DNA of 64,000 bases, from the NCBI GenBank assembly GCA_963733905.1, contig CAVTEU010000012.1, forward strand, positions 1 through 64,000. Reading direction: 5' to 3'. Shown in pieces: positions 18,856 through 27,845 of the stretch. Source of the stretch: DATADW01 sp963733905 (GTDB taxonomy: Bacteria; Actinomycetota; Acidimicrobiia; Spongiisociales; DATADW01). The notes under the pieces are model-generated. The model did no database searches. It had not been told where the DNA came from and saw nothing but the letters and a program-made list of their open reading frames with translations. Every line of letters starts with the position of its first letter. The stretch's first letter is position 1. Both the position numbers and the translations under genes were made by a program.

Positions 18856-19777
18856 GTGGCTGTTGTCGAGGTTCGTGGGACTGAAGAAGTCCTATGGCGA
18901 TGTCGTTGCCGTGGGTGGCATCGACCTCGACGTCGCTCCGGGCGAGGTGGTGGCAATGCTCGGCCCCAACGGGGCGGGTAAGACCACAACGGTCGAGATC
19001 CTCGAGGGCTTCCGAACCCCCGACGAAGGTTCGGTCACGGTGCTCGGGGCCGCCCCGGATGGCGGCGGCCGGCCATTCCGCGACAGGATCGGGATCGTCC
19101 TCCAGTCGAGCGGAATCGAGACGACGCTCACCGTCGGGGAGTCGCTGGCCATGTACTCGGCGTACTACAGCCACCCCCGATCACCGGACGAGGTAATCGA
19201 GTTGGCGGGTCTGGTGGAGAAGCGCCGTAGCCGCGTCTCCACGCTCTCGGGGGGTCAGCGCCGGAGGCTCGATCTCGCATTGGGCATCCTGGGTGACCCG
19301 GAGTTGCTCTTCTTGGACGAGCCCACCACCGGATTCGACCCCGCCGCCCGACGACAGGCTTGGGAGGTGATCGATCAGCTCCGCCGATCGGGGACGACGA
19401 TCCTGCTCACCACCCATTATCTCGAGGAGGCGCAGCGGCTGGCAGACCGAGTGGTCGTGATCGACCGTGGTCTGATCGTCGCCGAAGGCGACCCGACGAC
19501 CCTCGGCGGGCGGGACACCGCCGGGGCGGCCATTGTCTTCAGACTGCCCGAAGGCGCTGCCGAGGACGACATCCCCCAGGTCGGGTCGATCGAGGTCTCC
19601 GACCGGACGGTGACGGTCACGACCGATCGTCCCACTGCCGCTCTGCACGAGTTGACCAAGTGGGCGATCAGCGGTGGAGGTGAGCTGGAGGGTCTCGAGG
19701 TGAAGCGGCCGACGCTCGAGGACGTCTACCTCGGCCTGGTCGATCAACCAACGAGCGAGGAGCAGGTCCCGATATGA
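18856..19777 (+). CDS. ABC-2 type exporter, ATP-binding protein, one frameshift near the start
   Basis: A full nucleotide-binding domain: Walker A GPNGAGKTTT, signature LSGGQRRRLDLALG, Walker B LLFLDEPTTGFDP and the H-loop LLTTHYLEEA. The short C-terminal extension is typical of drug or polysaccharide exporters of the CcmA/DrrA type. The GTG at 18856 opens MAVVEVRG, and one extra G near 18887 (GTGGGA) throws the frame; after it LKKSYGDVVAVGGIDL follows. Its stop overlaps the start of the permease gene, so the two form an exporter. The substrate is unknown. Confidence 0.88.
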
Positions 19778-20599
19778 ACACGGGGCATCTGGCGTCGGGG
19801 TGGCGGCTCCTGGTCCGACAGATCGGATGGGAATGGCGCATCTTCTGGCGGACCCCAATCTCCGCCTTCTTCACCTTCGTCTTCCCGTTGATGTTCCTGG
19901 TCCTCTTCAACCTGCTCTTTTCCGGGTCCACTTTCGGCGAGGGGACGGGGGTTGCCTTCGCCCAGGGATTCACCCCGGCGATCGCGGTGTTCGCCCTGGT
20001 CACGTCGTGTTACACCAGCCTGGCGATCGGGACCGCCATCTGCGCGTGACGAGGGCGTTCTCAAACGGGCATGGGGCACGCCGCTCCCGAGATGGGCCTA
20101 CCTCGGTGGGCGGATCGGGGCGACGGTGGTGATCGGGTTGTTCTCGGTGGCGGTGATGTTCGCGGTCGGCGCTGTGTTCTACGACGTGGTCATTCCCTGG
20201 GAACGCACCCCGGTGATCGTCCTCCTGCTGGTGGTCGGAGCCGGCTGCTTTGCCTCGCTCGGGGTGGCGGTGGCCGGGTTGACCCCGAACGGTCAGGCCG
20301 CACCGGCGATCACCAACGCCACGCTGCTCCCGTTGGCCTTCATCTCAGGGGTGTTCTTCCCGCTCAGCTTTGCCCCGGAGTGGCTGAGCACGCTGGCCAG
20401 CATCTTCCCGTTGCGACCGATGGTCGAGGCGGTCAGCGAGCAGTTCGACCCAGCGGCGACTCCGGCCTTTCCGTGGGCAGAGATCGGGGTGATGGTGGCG
20501 TGGGGAGTGCTCGGTGTGATCCTGGCGACCCGCTTCTTCACTTGGGAGCCGCGTGCCGGCGGGGCAAGGCGGAGACGTCGTGCCCCTCAAGCCGCCTGA
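19774..20599 (+). CDS. ABC-2 type exporter, permease, one frameshift
   Basis: Six hydrophobic helices in the ABC-2 membrane layout. The N-terminal IGWEWRIFWRTPISAFFTFV, the helix LMFLVLFNLLFSG, and, after a frame change near 20045, KRAWGTPLPRWAYLGGRI, then LLPLAFISGVFFPLSFAPEW, which is the family hallmark near the last helices. It starts at an ATG overlapping the ATPase stop codon (ATGA). Together they form a two-component exporter of the daunorubicin-resistance type. Confidence 0.85.
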
Positions 20600-20602
20600 T
20601 CG

Positions 20603-21094
20603 TCAGAGATAGACGCCCGGGTAGGACCGCTGCTCTTCCTCGGTCTCGCCCTGTCCCTGGAGCGCCCGCTGCTGATGCAGCTGTTGCAACTGCGACTGAG
20701 CCGCCGCCTGCTGGCTCCACAGGCTCGCCTGGATCCCGTGGAACACGCCCTCGAGCCATCCCACCAGTTGGGCCTGGGCGACGCGAAGCTCCGACTCGCT
20801 CGGCACCTCGTTGCGTATCGGGATGAACATCTCGTCGAACTCGTCGAGCAACTCGGGTGAGAGGATCTCGCGCAACTCGGTGAGCGTCCGCTCGTGTATT
20901 TCGAGCAACCGGCGCCGCCCGGCGTCATCGAGCGGTGCCTGGCGCACCTCGTCGAGCATCGCCCGTGTCATCGAGGCGATCCGGATCAATTTGGTCGGTT
21001 GGCTCACCGGTGGCCCGGAGCCACGCTCGGCGGGAACGGGCACCTCGACGGCGTCTGGCACCATCGGTTCGGCAGCTTGGGCGTCCTCGGGCAT
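20603..21094 (-). CDS. bpa: bacterial proteasome activator Bpa (DUF2587)
   Basis: An intact 163-residue protein of the DUF2587 family. The four-helix core is visible as LIRIASMTRAMLDEVRQAP, RLLEIHERTLTELREILS, LLDEFDEMFIPI and LRVAQAQLVGWLEGVFHGIQ, followed by a glutamine-rich tail and the C-terminal residues GVYL. In Mycobacterium the C terminus (GQYL) docks into the 20S proteasome; here Val-Tyr-Leu is a true hydrophobic-Tyr-X motif. It implies that this organism has a 20S proteasome and ATP-independent substrate loading. The ATG follows GAGGAGG by 4 bases. It is divergent from the HTH gene of the pilus locus. Confidence 0.88.
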   Translation of the reverse strand: MPEDAQAAEPMVPDAVEVPVPAERGSGPPVSQPTKLIRIASMTRAMLDEVRQAPLDDAGRRRLLEIHERTLTELREILSPELLDEFDEMFIPIRNEVPSESELRVAQAQLVGWLEGVFHGIQASLWSQQAAAQSQLQQLHQQRALQGQGETEEEQRSYPGVYL

Positions 21095-21344
21095 CGCTCC
21101 TCCTCGTCCCGGGTGAGGGTAGGGGCTGCGGGGTGACAGCGGCGGCCTATCGTATGACAAGGCGCGGCGACTCATTGGAAAGTGTTGCGCTATGATGTAG
21201 ACTATCGCCGAGTACCTCCGGGGGACGGGACCTTGTACCGTTCCACGGGGCACCGTGATCCGGACGGTGACAGCCGCTCTGTCGGCGGCGGAATGTTGCG
21301 ATGTGGCCGGGGGAAGGGGGGAGCGCATCGCTGGGCCGTCCGCA

Positions 21345-21358
21345 GCGTGCATGCACGC
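21345..21358. promoter_or_regulatory. 14-bp perfect palindrome upstream of the HTH gene
   Basis: GCGTGCATGCACGC is its own reverse complement. It ends 28 bases before the start codon of the small HTH protein and is a candidate operator. A second dyad, CACCGT-N7-ACGGTG, lies at 21251-21269. The 292-base divergent gap between bpa and this gene contains no other feature I can support. Confidence 0.5.
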
Positions 21359-21386
21359 GGGACTGGAGGAAGGACGAAGAATCGAG

Positions 21387-21626
21387 ATGGATGCCAACGA
21401 TTACCCGCCGATCCTCGACGCAGCCCATGTCTCCGAGTTGCTGGGGATGAATGTGCAGATGGTCCGCAAGTACGCCCGTGAGGGCAGGATCCCCGCGTAC
21501 CGTCTTCCCGGCGGCCGGACCTTCCGATTCTTCCGTGACGAGATCTTCGGGTTCCTCCGCGAGCATCCGGTCGTCGAGAGCGTGGACGGCTCGGCCGCAC
21601 TCCAGACAGCCTCCGAAACCGGCTGA
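21387..21626 (+). CDS. excisionase/MerR-like helix-turn-helix protein
   Basis: An intact 79-residue protein. PPILDAAHVSELLGMNVQMV, RKYAREGRIPAYRLPGGRTF and RFFRDEIFGFL form the winged helix used by excisionase-family and BldC-like regulators. The start follows GGAGGAAGGACGAAG. It is the first gene of the plus-strand block that leads into the Tad pilus genes, with 11 bases to the next gene, so it may regulate that block. No recombinase is near, so a role in excision is unlikely. Confidence 0.8.
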   Translation: MDANDYPPILDAAHVSELLGMNVQMVRKYAREGRIPAYRLPGGRTFRFFRDEIFGFLREHPVVESVDGSAALQTASETG

Positions 21627-21637
21627 CCAGGTCCCTC

Positions 21638-22174
21638 ATGTCGCCCGGGAGCTGGGAGACCCACCCCGATCTTCGGAAGCTCCGGCGGGAGACCGACCGG
21701 GAGTTCCGTGAAGAGGCGGCTGCCGAGGAGGCCGATGCCACCCAGTTGCTGCTGCGGAGCCGCACACTGGCCAACGCTGCCTTCGAGTCCATGGTCCGTG
21801 GTGACGAGGTGACCCTCGCCGCCGGTGGGAAGGAATGGGGAGGCAGGCTGGTCGAGGCCGCCGGCGATCTGGCGGTGGTCGACACAGGCTCGCATCAGGT
21901 TTGCATCAGCCTCCCGGCGCTGCGCTGGTTGCGGATCGACGCCAGGGGGCGGGGCGACGGGCAGCGCAGCAGTGGGACTGTCGGGTCGCTCCGGGCACAA
22001 CTAGGCGTGTACGAGATGGACGCCGAGCGGGTTGAGATAGTCACCGCAGAGGGTGGATCGGTCGAGGGCCGGGTGCGTGCCGTGGGTCGTGATCATGTGG
22101 ACCTCATGGGTCCCACCGGGCTGCATTGGATGGTTGCGCTCAACGCGGTGGCGGCCGTGGTCGTACGGCAATGA
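21638..22174 (+). CDS. hypothetical protein with small beta-barrel-like C-terminal half
   Basis: An intact 178-residue protein. The first 40 residues are charged and helical (LRKLRRETDREFREEAAAEE). The rest has two similar beta-rich stretches: VRGDEVTLAAGGKEWGGRLVE, then RVEIVTAEGGSVEGRVRAVG. Both read like the Sm-like or PilZ-adjacent barrels of short regulatory proteins, but I do not recognise a family. Its place between an HTH protein and cpaB suggests a link to the pilus locus. An intergenic stretch of about 175 bases with a GC-rich hairpin separates it from cpaB. Confidence 0.65.
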   Translation: MSPGSWETHPDLRKLRRETDREFREEAAAEEADATQLLLRSRTLANAAFESMVRGDEVTLAAGGKEWGGRLVEAAGDLAVVDTGSHQVCISLPALRWLRIDARGRGDGQRSSGTVGSLRAQLGVYEMDAERVEIVTAEGGSVEGRVRAVGRDHVDLMGPTGLHWMVALNAVAAVVVRQ

Positions 22175-22349
22175 CCCTTCCAGCTTGCGTGTCCGTAGCC
22201 CACCTAGTACGAAAGTGGAGTCGAGGGGCTGAAATGACAGGCGGCCGGTGTCACCAATGGGGGCGCGTCGGCTCGTCGGCGCCCATCGGTCGCGGCGTTG
22301 CACCGCTCCGGCCCGGTCCCATTTCGAACATCCACCTCCGGAGACTCCC

Positions 22350-23117
22350 GTGACCACCGAGACAGAGCGCACCACGCGCCGCACCATTCCACAGGCCGAG
22401 CCCCAGCCACCACCCCGTCGCGGGCTACTGACCCGGGTCAAGCTGGGTCACGTCGTGGCGATCGTCGCCGGGTTGCTGGCGGCGGTCACCACACTGGCCG
22501 TGCTCCGCTCCAACCAGAGCACGGTGGCGGTGGTCACCGCGGCAGCACCCATCGCCTCCGGTGCCGTGCTGACCTCCGAGGACGTGGTGGTCGAAGAGGT
22601 CCTCCTCTCGCCCCAGTTCGGGGCCCAGTTCGTCACTGCCGACGAGATCGACCGTGTTGCCGGATCGGTGGCGCGGCGACCGATCATCCCCGGTGAGCCG
22701 CTTCTCGACACCGACCTGGGGAGGGTTGCGGCCTCCGAGGGTCTTCGTGCCATGTCTGTTCCCATCGAGGAGGGCCGTGCCGTTGCCGGGGGACTCTCGG
22801 TGGGTGACCGCGTCGATGTGATCGCCGTCGTCGACGGCGTTGCCCGTTTCATCGCCACCAATGTCGAGGTGCTCGGCGTGCCCACCGAGGATTCCACCGG
22901 TGGTCTCACCTCGACCACCGGCGGTTTTGCGCCCACGCTGGCTGTGGACGACGAGCAGGCGCTTCGGATCGCGTCCGCTCTGGGCATAGCCGAAGTCCAC
23001 CTGGTCCGCTCGACCGGGGCCCCAGACGTCAGCGTCGAGGAGGTCGCCCCCATCGAGGGCCCGATCGAGGGCCCACTCGAGGGCCGCGACGAGACGACCG
23101 AAACCACGATCCCGTGA
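22350..23117 (+). CDS. cpaB: CpaB/RcpC-like pilus assembly protein (SAF domain)
   Basis: An intact 255-residue protein. After a basic N terminus there is one transmembrane helix (GHVVAIVAGLLAAVTTLAVL), then the SAF domain (VVTAAAPIASGAVLTSEDV, with GEPLLDTDLG) and the RcpC part (LRAMSVPIEEGRAVAGGLSVG, DRVDVIAVVDG). It ends in short acidic IEGP repeats. The GTG start is preceded by GGAG. CpaB links the Tad pilus to the cell envelope in tad loci, and the ATPase genes follow immediately. Confidence 0.85.
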   Translation: MTTETERTTRRTIPQAEPQPPPRRGLLTRVKLGHVVAIVAGLLAAVTTLAVLRSNQSTVAVVTAAAPIASGAVLTSEDVVVEEVLLSPQFGAQFVTADEIDRVAGSVARRPIIPGEPLLDTDLGRVAASEGLRAMSVPIEEGRAVAGGLSVGDRVDVIAVVDGVARFIATNVEVLGVPTEDSTGGLTSTTGGFAPTLAVDDEQALRIASALGIAEVHLVRSTGAPDVSVEEVAPIEGPIEGPLEGRDETTETTIP

Positions 23118-23124
23118 GCACGAC

Positions 23125-24372
23125 GTGACCGAGCGTCGCCGGGCTCGAGTGGAACCGGCGGTGGCGCTGGGATCGTCGGCCCGCTCCTGGGCCGGCGAGC
23201 TGATGAGCTACGCCAAGGACCATCCCGGGGTGAGGGTGGTGGGGACGATCCTTTCCTCGGCGGACGCCATGGAGCTTGGGTACGACGTGCTGATCCTCGA
23301 TGACACCTCGAGCTTCCTCACCCCCCGCCTGGTCGACCGGTTGCAGCGCAGCGACCGGGCAGTTATCGGGGTCTACGACCCGGAACGGGGCGGTCCGGGG
23401 CGGTCCCGGCTGCTCGAGATGGGTGTCGACGCTGTCATCGTCGCCTCGGCCTCGCCCGAGGACGTGGTGCAGGCGATCGAAGACGTGGTCGAACGGCGCG
23501 ACCTGGTCCAGCGGTTTGCCGAGGTTCTCGGGCCCGATCTCACTACCGAGGCCATCCCCCAGCCGACGACCCCGGCCCAGCCGGCGGTGGAAGTTGGAGG
23601 ATCGGGGCGGCTGATAGCGGTCACCGGTGCCAGCGGGGTTCTCGAGGTCGTGGTGGGGCTTGGCACCCATCTGGCCGGCTGGAGGCGCCCCACGCTCTTG
23701 GCCGATCTCGACACATTGGAGCCGGCGCTGGCACAGCGTCTCGATGTGGAACTGACCCCGAACGTGGTCACCGCGCTCGAAGCACTCCGCTTCCGCTCGG
23801 ACCTGACCCGTGAGTTCGCCTATCACGCCGGTGGGTTCGCCGTGCTCGGCGGGCTCCCCAACCCGCGGGAGTGGGCGACGCTCGCCGAGGACGAGATCGT
23901 CGATCTGCTCGAGCAGCTCACCCTCGCCTTCGAGGTCGTGCTGGTCCGCATCGACCGGCATCTCGAGGATCTCTCCACCCTCACCGGGGCAGCCGGCAGG
24001 TTCGGTGCGAGCCGCGCCGTCGCCGCCACTGCCGATGCCATCGTCGGCGTGGGCGATCCCTCGCCCGTCGGGATTGCCGGGATGCTCAGTTGGCTGGGCG
24101 ACCTGAGCACGGTCACCTCGGCACCGGTGCACCTGGTGCTCAACCGGATCCGACCGGGGCCCTTCCAGCGCCACGAGGTGATGGAGGAACTGCGCCGCTC
24201 GTTCAACCCGGCATCGGTGACCTTGCTCCCCGAGGACGACCGCCTGCCACGGGCCTCCTGGCAGGGGGAGCCGGTCTACTCGGGCAAGTTCATGAAGGCG
24301 CTGGCGCCGCTCGCCGCCACTCTCGGCGCGGTCAGCGCTCCGGTGCGCACCCAGGTGGGGTCCAGCCGATGA
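23125..24372 (+). CDS. tadZ: TadZ/CpaE-like MinD-type protein with degenerate Walker A
   Basis: An intact 415-residue protein with an N-terminal receiver-like half (GYDVLILDDTSSFLTPRLV, DAVIVASASPEDVVQAI) and a C-terminal MinD/ParA-type half. In the latter the P-loop position reads VTGASGVLEVVVGLG and has neither of the lysines of the deviant Walker A. Later strands (LLADLDTLEPALAQRL, LVLNRIRPGPF) fit the family. TadZ proteins place the pilus machine at the pole, and several natural TadZs also have altered P-loops. The stop overlaps the start of tadA (ATGA). Confidence 0.82.
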   Translation: MTERRRARVEPAVALGSSARSWAGELMSYAKDHPGVRVVGTILSSADAMELGYDVLILDDTSSFLTPRLVDRLQRSDRAVIGVYDPERGGPGRSRLLEMGVDAVIVASASPEDVVQAIEDVVERRDLVQRFAEVLGPDLTTEAIPQPTTPAQPAVEVGGSGRLIAVTGASGVLEVVVGLGTHLAGWRRPTLLADLDTLEPALAQRLDVELTPNVVTALEALRFRSDLTREFAYHAGGFAVLGGLPNPREWATLAEDEIVDLLEQLTLAFEVVLVRIDRHLEDLSTLTGAAGRFGASRAVAATADAIVGVGDPSPVGIAGMLSWLGDLSTVTSAPVHLVLNRIRPGPFQRHEVMEELRRSFNPASVTLLPEDDRLPRASWQGEPVYSGKFMKALAPLAATLGAVSAPVRTQVGSSR

Positions 24373-25670
24373 CCAGCCGGCGCTCCAGCGCATACGAGAA
24401 CCTGCGGATCGCCACCGCGGAACGGATAGAAGAGCTCAAGCTCGACCCCGAGCGCAGCCCCGAGGACGTGCGGCAGGTGATCAGCGACCTGGTCGGCGCC
24501 TATCAGCGGACGGCGCACACCGGTCGCAGCCTCCCGCTGCGCGATCCAGGGGAGATGGAGCAGCGATTGTGGGAGTCGGTTGCCGGCTACGGGCCACTCA
24601 CCAGCCTGCTCACCGATCCGTTCATCGAGGAGATATTCATCGAGGGTGGCCGGGTCACCTTCATCGATGGCTCGGGGCGGCTCCGCGCCCTCGTGGCGGC
24701 CACCAACGAGGAGGAGAACCGCCAGGTGGTGGACCGGTTGCTCGCCGGTACCAACCGACGGCTCGACGCGTCCAACGCCATCGAACAGGCCCGGGTGCTC
24801 GACGGCGAAGGCCGGTTGACCGCGGTGGTTCCGCCGGTGTCCGATCGGCTCTCTGTGACCCTGCGGAAGTACACCGTCTCGGACGAGACGCTCGGGTCGC
24901 TCGTCGAGCGCAACTCGCTCACGCCGGAGGCAGCCGCCTTCATGTGGGTGCTCGCCCAGGCATCGATGTCGGTGCTCATCTCCGGTGCCACCGGTGCCGG
25001 GAAGACCACCATGTTGAGCGCCTGGCTGCGGGCGGTCCCCGACGACCAGTGCATCCGCATCTGCGAGGAGGTGCGCGAGATCCACGTGCCCCTCCCTCCA
25101 CACTCCAGCGCGTACGAGGCAAGCCCGGTGACATTGGAGGGCCAGCGGCGGTACGGGTTGCGCGACCTGGTCAAGGTGTGTCTGGCACAGCGCGTCGACC
25201 TCCTCTGCGTCGGCGAGGTGCGTGGCGCAGAAGCCTTCGAGTTGACCAGGGCGGTAAACGCCGGTTGTGGTTTCGCCTGCACCGTCCACGCCAACTCGGC
25301 GCGCGATGCCCTCTACGCCATCGTCAACGCCGCCCTGATGGCGGGTGAGAACGTCCCGGAACCGGCGGTGCGCAAGATCTTCGCCCAGTCGCTCGACTTC
25401 GTGATCCACCTCGACAGGGACCTGCGCCGTCCCCGTGACGGTGACGAGGGGCTGCGTCGCCAGGTCCGCGAGATCCTGGCAGTCGCTCCCTCTCTGTCCA
25501 CCGACGATTTCACCACCGAGCCCATCTTCTTGCGCCGTGCCCTGGGCGAGCCGCTGATGTGGACCGGTTCGATGCCGCCCGAGCCGGTGACCGAGATGAT
25601 CGAGCGCGCCCTTCCCCGCGACGTGCGCCTCAAGGATCTCCTGAGCGGGGACTGGAGACCGGAGCCGTGA
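24369..25670 (+). CDS. tadA: TadA/CpaF type II/IV secretion ATPase
   Basis: An intact 433-residue ATPase. Walker A is ISGATGAGKTTMLSAWL, the Asp box follows as RICEEVREIHVP, Walker B/His box are LLCVGEVRGAEAFELTRA and GFACTVHANSARDAL. The N-terminal domain contains YGPLTSLLTDPFIEEIFIEG. This is the motor for pilin polymerisation in Tad pili. The ATG overlaps the TGA of tadZ, and the stop overlaps the GTG of tadB, so the three are translationally coupled. Confidence 0.92.
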   Translation: MTSRRSSAYENLRIATAERIEELKLDPERSPEDVRQVISDLVGAYQRTAHTGRSLPLRDPGEMEQRLWESVAGYGPLTSLLTDPFIEEIFIEGGRVTFIDGSGRLRALVAATNEEENRQVVDRLLAGTNRRLDASNAIEQARVLDGEGRLTAVVPPVSDRLSVTLRKYTVSDETLGSLVERNSLTPEAAAFMWVLAQASMSVLISGATGAGKTTMLSAWLRAVPDDQCIRICEEVREIHVPLPPHSSAYEASPVTLEGQRRYGLRDLVKVCLAQRVDLLCVGEVRGAEAFELTRAVNAGCGFACTVHANSARDALYAIVNAALMAGENVPEPAVRKIFAQSLDFVIHLDRDLRRPRDGDEGLRRQVREILAVAPSLSTDDFTTEPIFLRRALGEPLMWTGSMPPEPVTEMIERALPRDVRLKDLLSGDWRPEP

Positions 25671-26655
25671 GGGTTCTAGCGGCGCTCCTCGCTGGGCTCT
25701 TCTTCTATCTCCTCGTCTCCTACTTGACCGGCAACGGCCCTCGATTCGAGGTGCGGCGCTCGCCCGCCACTCAGGTCTCACCGCGGCAACTGTGGCTCAT
25801 CCAGGCGGGATCGGACCTGACACCGCGCCAGTTCCGCGCCGGGTCGATCGCCGCCGCCGTCATCACCTTCGTCCTCTTCCTTTTTCTCACCGGAGCCTGG
25901 TGGATCGCGCTGGTCCCTGCGGTCGTGGTCGGGCTGTGGCCCCGCGCCTACTACTCGCGGCGCCGCAACCAGCGGCTCGCCGAGCTGAGGCGGGCATGGC
26001 CCGACGGGATCCGCGACATCGTCGCCTACGTCAAGTCGGGAGCCAGCCTCCCCGTGGCGCTCGAGGCGCTGGCACGCAAAGGGTCCCGAGCCGCTCCGTC
26101 TCGCCTTCGATAGGTTCCCCCTCCAGGCGCGCATGTTCGGGATGATCCCTGCGCTGGAGATGGTCAAGGAGGAGCTTGCCGACCCCACATCGGACAAGGT
26201 GATCGAGGTGCTGATCCTCGCCCACCAGCACGGCGGAGATCTCGTCGAGGACGTCTTGCGGGACCTGATCGACACCACCGTCGCCGACCTCGCCACCCAG
26301 GAAGGGATCCGAACCGCCAACTTCGAGCAGCGGCTGGAGAGCTGGGTGGTGGTGGCGGCGCCTTGGCTCCTCCTCCTCTTCCTGGCCACCATCCCCGAGA
26401 GCTACGTCGCCTTCTACCGGTCGCCACCGGGGCGGTTCACCGTCCTCGTCGGGAGCGGTGTGGGCCGGGATCGGCTGGCTGTCTGATGCGCTTCATCGCC
26501 CGCCAGCAGGACGAGCCGAGGGTGCTCGGCGGTGGCTCGGCGGTGAGCAAGTCCCGCTCCGTCGACGCGACGTCGGCCAGGCGGCTGCCCGCTGCGGGCC
26601 AGCCCGTGCCCACGGCGTCGGTCGTGCTCGACTCGACCTCCAGGAGATCCGATGA
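25667..26655 (+). CDS. tadB: TadB-like inner-membrane platform protein, several frameshifts
   Basis: The GTG start overlaps the stop of tadA. The N-terminal helix LLAGLFFYLLVSYLTG and the paired helices FVLFLFLTGAWWIALVPAVV precede the GspF-like domain (LAELRRAWPDGIRDIVAYVK, SGASLPVALEALAR). After a frame change near 26090 it continues LAFDRFPLQARMFGMIPAL, LADPTSDKVIEVLILA and the late helix WVVVAAPWLLLLFLATIPES. One or two further frame changes near 26455-26480 are needed to reach LMRFIARQQDEPRVLGGG. The exact C terminus is uncertain; a TGA overlapping the tadC ATG is used. Confidence 0.75.
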
Positions 26656-27619
26656 CCGCCGGTCTCAGCTGGATGGAACTGACCGCGGTGGCCGCTGCCA
26701 CGGTCTTCGCCGCAGTGCTGGCCTGGTTGCTGGTCCGCCCATACCGCGGGCTGGCCGGGCGGCTCAGGCCATATGTGGCCGTGGCCCGGACCCGACTGGC
26801 GCGCAGCGTCGACGTCGGCCGGTCAGGCTGCGACCGGTCCCGTGTTCGGACAGGGGACCTTCCGGCGGTTGTTCGGCCCCATCGTCGAAGGGAGTCCTCG
26901 CGAGGTTCTCCCGGCTCATCTCCTTCGGCTCCGAGGCGCAACTGGCGACCAAGCTGCGACAGGCCGGGCTCTACCCCGGGCTCACCGCCCGTGACCGGGT
27001 TCGTGAATATCGGGTGCGGTCGTTCCTCTTCTCCGCCGGTCTCACGGTGCTCGGCGGGCTCTTCGGTCTCGCCCTACGCGGGGTGGCGGCGATGCTGTTG
27101 TTCGGCGCAGCGGGATTCGTCATCGGCGTGCTCTTCTCGCGCAGCCGGGTCGACGGTGCCGTCGGACGGCGCCGGGAGCGGATCCGCTCCGAGCTATATA
27201 CGGTGAACCAGCTGATCGCCATGCGCACCCGGGTCGGAGGTGGGGTGGTGGACGCCCTGCGGCACACAGTGGATCGGGCCAACGGCGTGTTTCGTCGACG
27301 AGCTCGCCGAGATCCTCCGACTCCACGAGAGGGGGCTCCCCATCGGCGTCGCCCTCACAGGGCGGCACAGCTCACCCCGGAGCCCGAGGCGGCGCGCACC
27401 TACAACGTGCTCGCCACCGCCCAGGAGCGCGGCTCCGACCTCGCCGACGCGCTGCTGGCGTTGAGCAAGGACCTCCGCCAGGCGAGGCGTGAGGACCTGC
27501 AACGTGACGCCGCCCGCAGGCGGCTACTGTTGGTCTTCCCGATGATCGTGGTCCTGGCGCCGCTGGTGCTCCTGTTCCTGGGAGCCCCGCTGCCCAGCCT
27601 CATCTTCGGGGGGTTGTGA
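26652..27619 (+). CDS. tadC: TadC-like inner-membrane platform protein, several frameshifts
   Basis: It starts MTAGLSWMELTAVAAATVF with one helix. After a frame change near 26830 it runs LISFGSEAQLATKLRQAGLY, VREYRVRSFLFSAGLTVLGG, ELYTVNQLIAMRTRVGGGVV and DALRHTVDRANG. Two more frame changes between 27280 and 27365 separate DELAEILRLHERGLPIGVAL from YNVLATAQERGSDLADALLA. The end, LLLVFPMIVVLAPLVLLFLG, is the last helix. It is the second GspF-type partner of a Tad pilus and is coupled to tadB by an overlapping ATGA. Confidence 0.75.
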
Positions 27620-27665
27620 TGGACTACAACAAGGAGGGAAGCTAATGGAGGAGCATGAGTGCTAC

Positions 27666-27845
27666 ATGACTGAGTCGGATCGAGCTGCGTCACGACGAGG
27701 GTGCGGTCGAGACGCCGCAGATATTCGCCTGGATCGCGGTGGTGGTGGTGGCGATCGTCGGTGCCGGCGGCGCTCCAAGGCGCTCAATGTCGACGTGATC
27801 AACTGGGTGCGGGAGCAGGTGATTCAGCGTCGGCAGTATCCATGA
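27666..27845 (+). CDS. small single-helix protein, candidate Flp-type pilin, frameshifted
   Basis: Allowing one extra base near 27675 and a compensating change near 27775, the peptide reads MTE, RIELRHDEGAVETPQ, IFAWIAVVVVAIVGAGGA and LKALNVDVINWVREQVIQ. This gives about 58 residues with one hydrophobic helix after a DEGAVE turn. Size, layout and place between tadC and the tadE genes fit a Flp pilin, but the Glu-Tyr pair found after the prepilin cleavage site in classical Flp pilins is missing. Its TGA overlaps the ATG of the next gene. It could instead be another minor pseudopilin. Confidence 0.5.
   Translation: MTESDRAASRRGCGRDAADIRLDRGGGGGDRRCRRRSKALNVDVINWVREQVIQRRQYP

Noticed and set aside
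22175..22349. Riboswitch (c-di-GMP type) upstream of cpaB
   Set aside because: A GC-rich hairpin is present, but the conserved bases of known c-di-GMP aptamers are not seen, so no call is made.
23029..25781. Long open frames on the minus strand opposite tadZ and tadA (about 450 and 500 codons)
   Set aside because: They mirror the third-position GC bias of the real genes, have no recognisable domains, and lie exactly opposite strongly conserved proteins.
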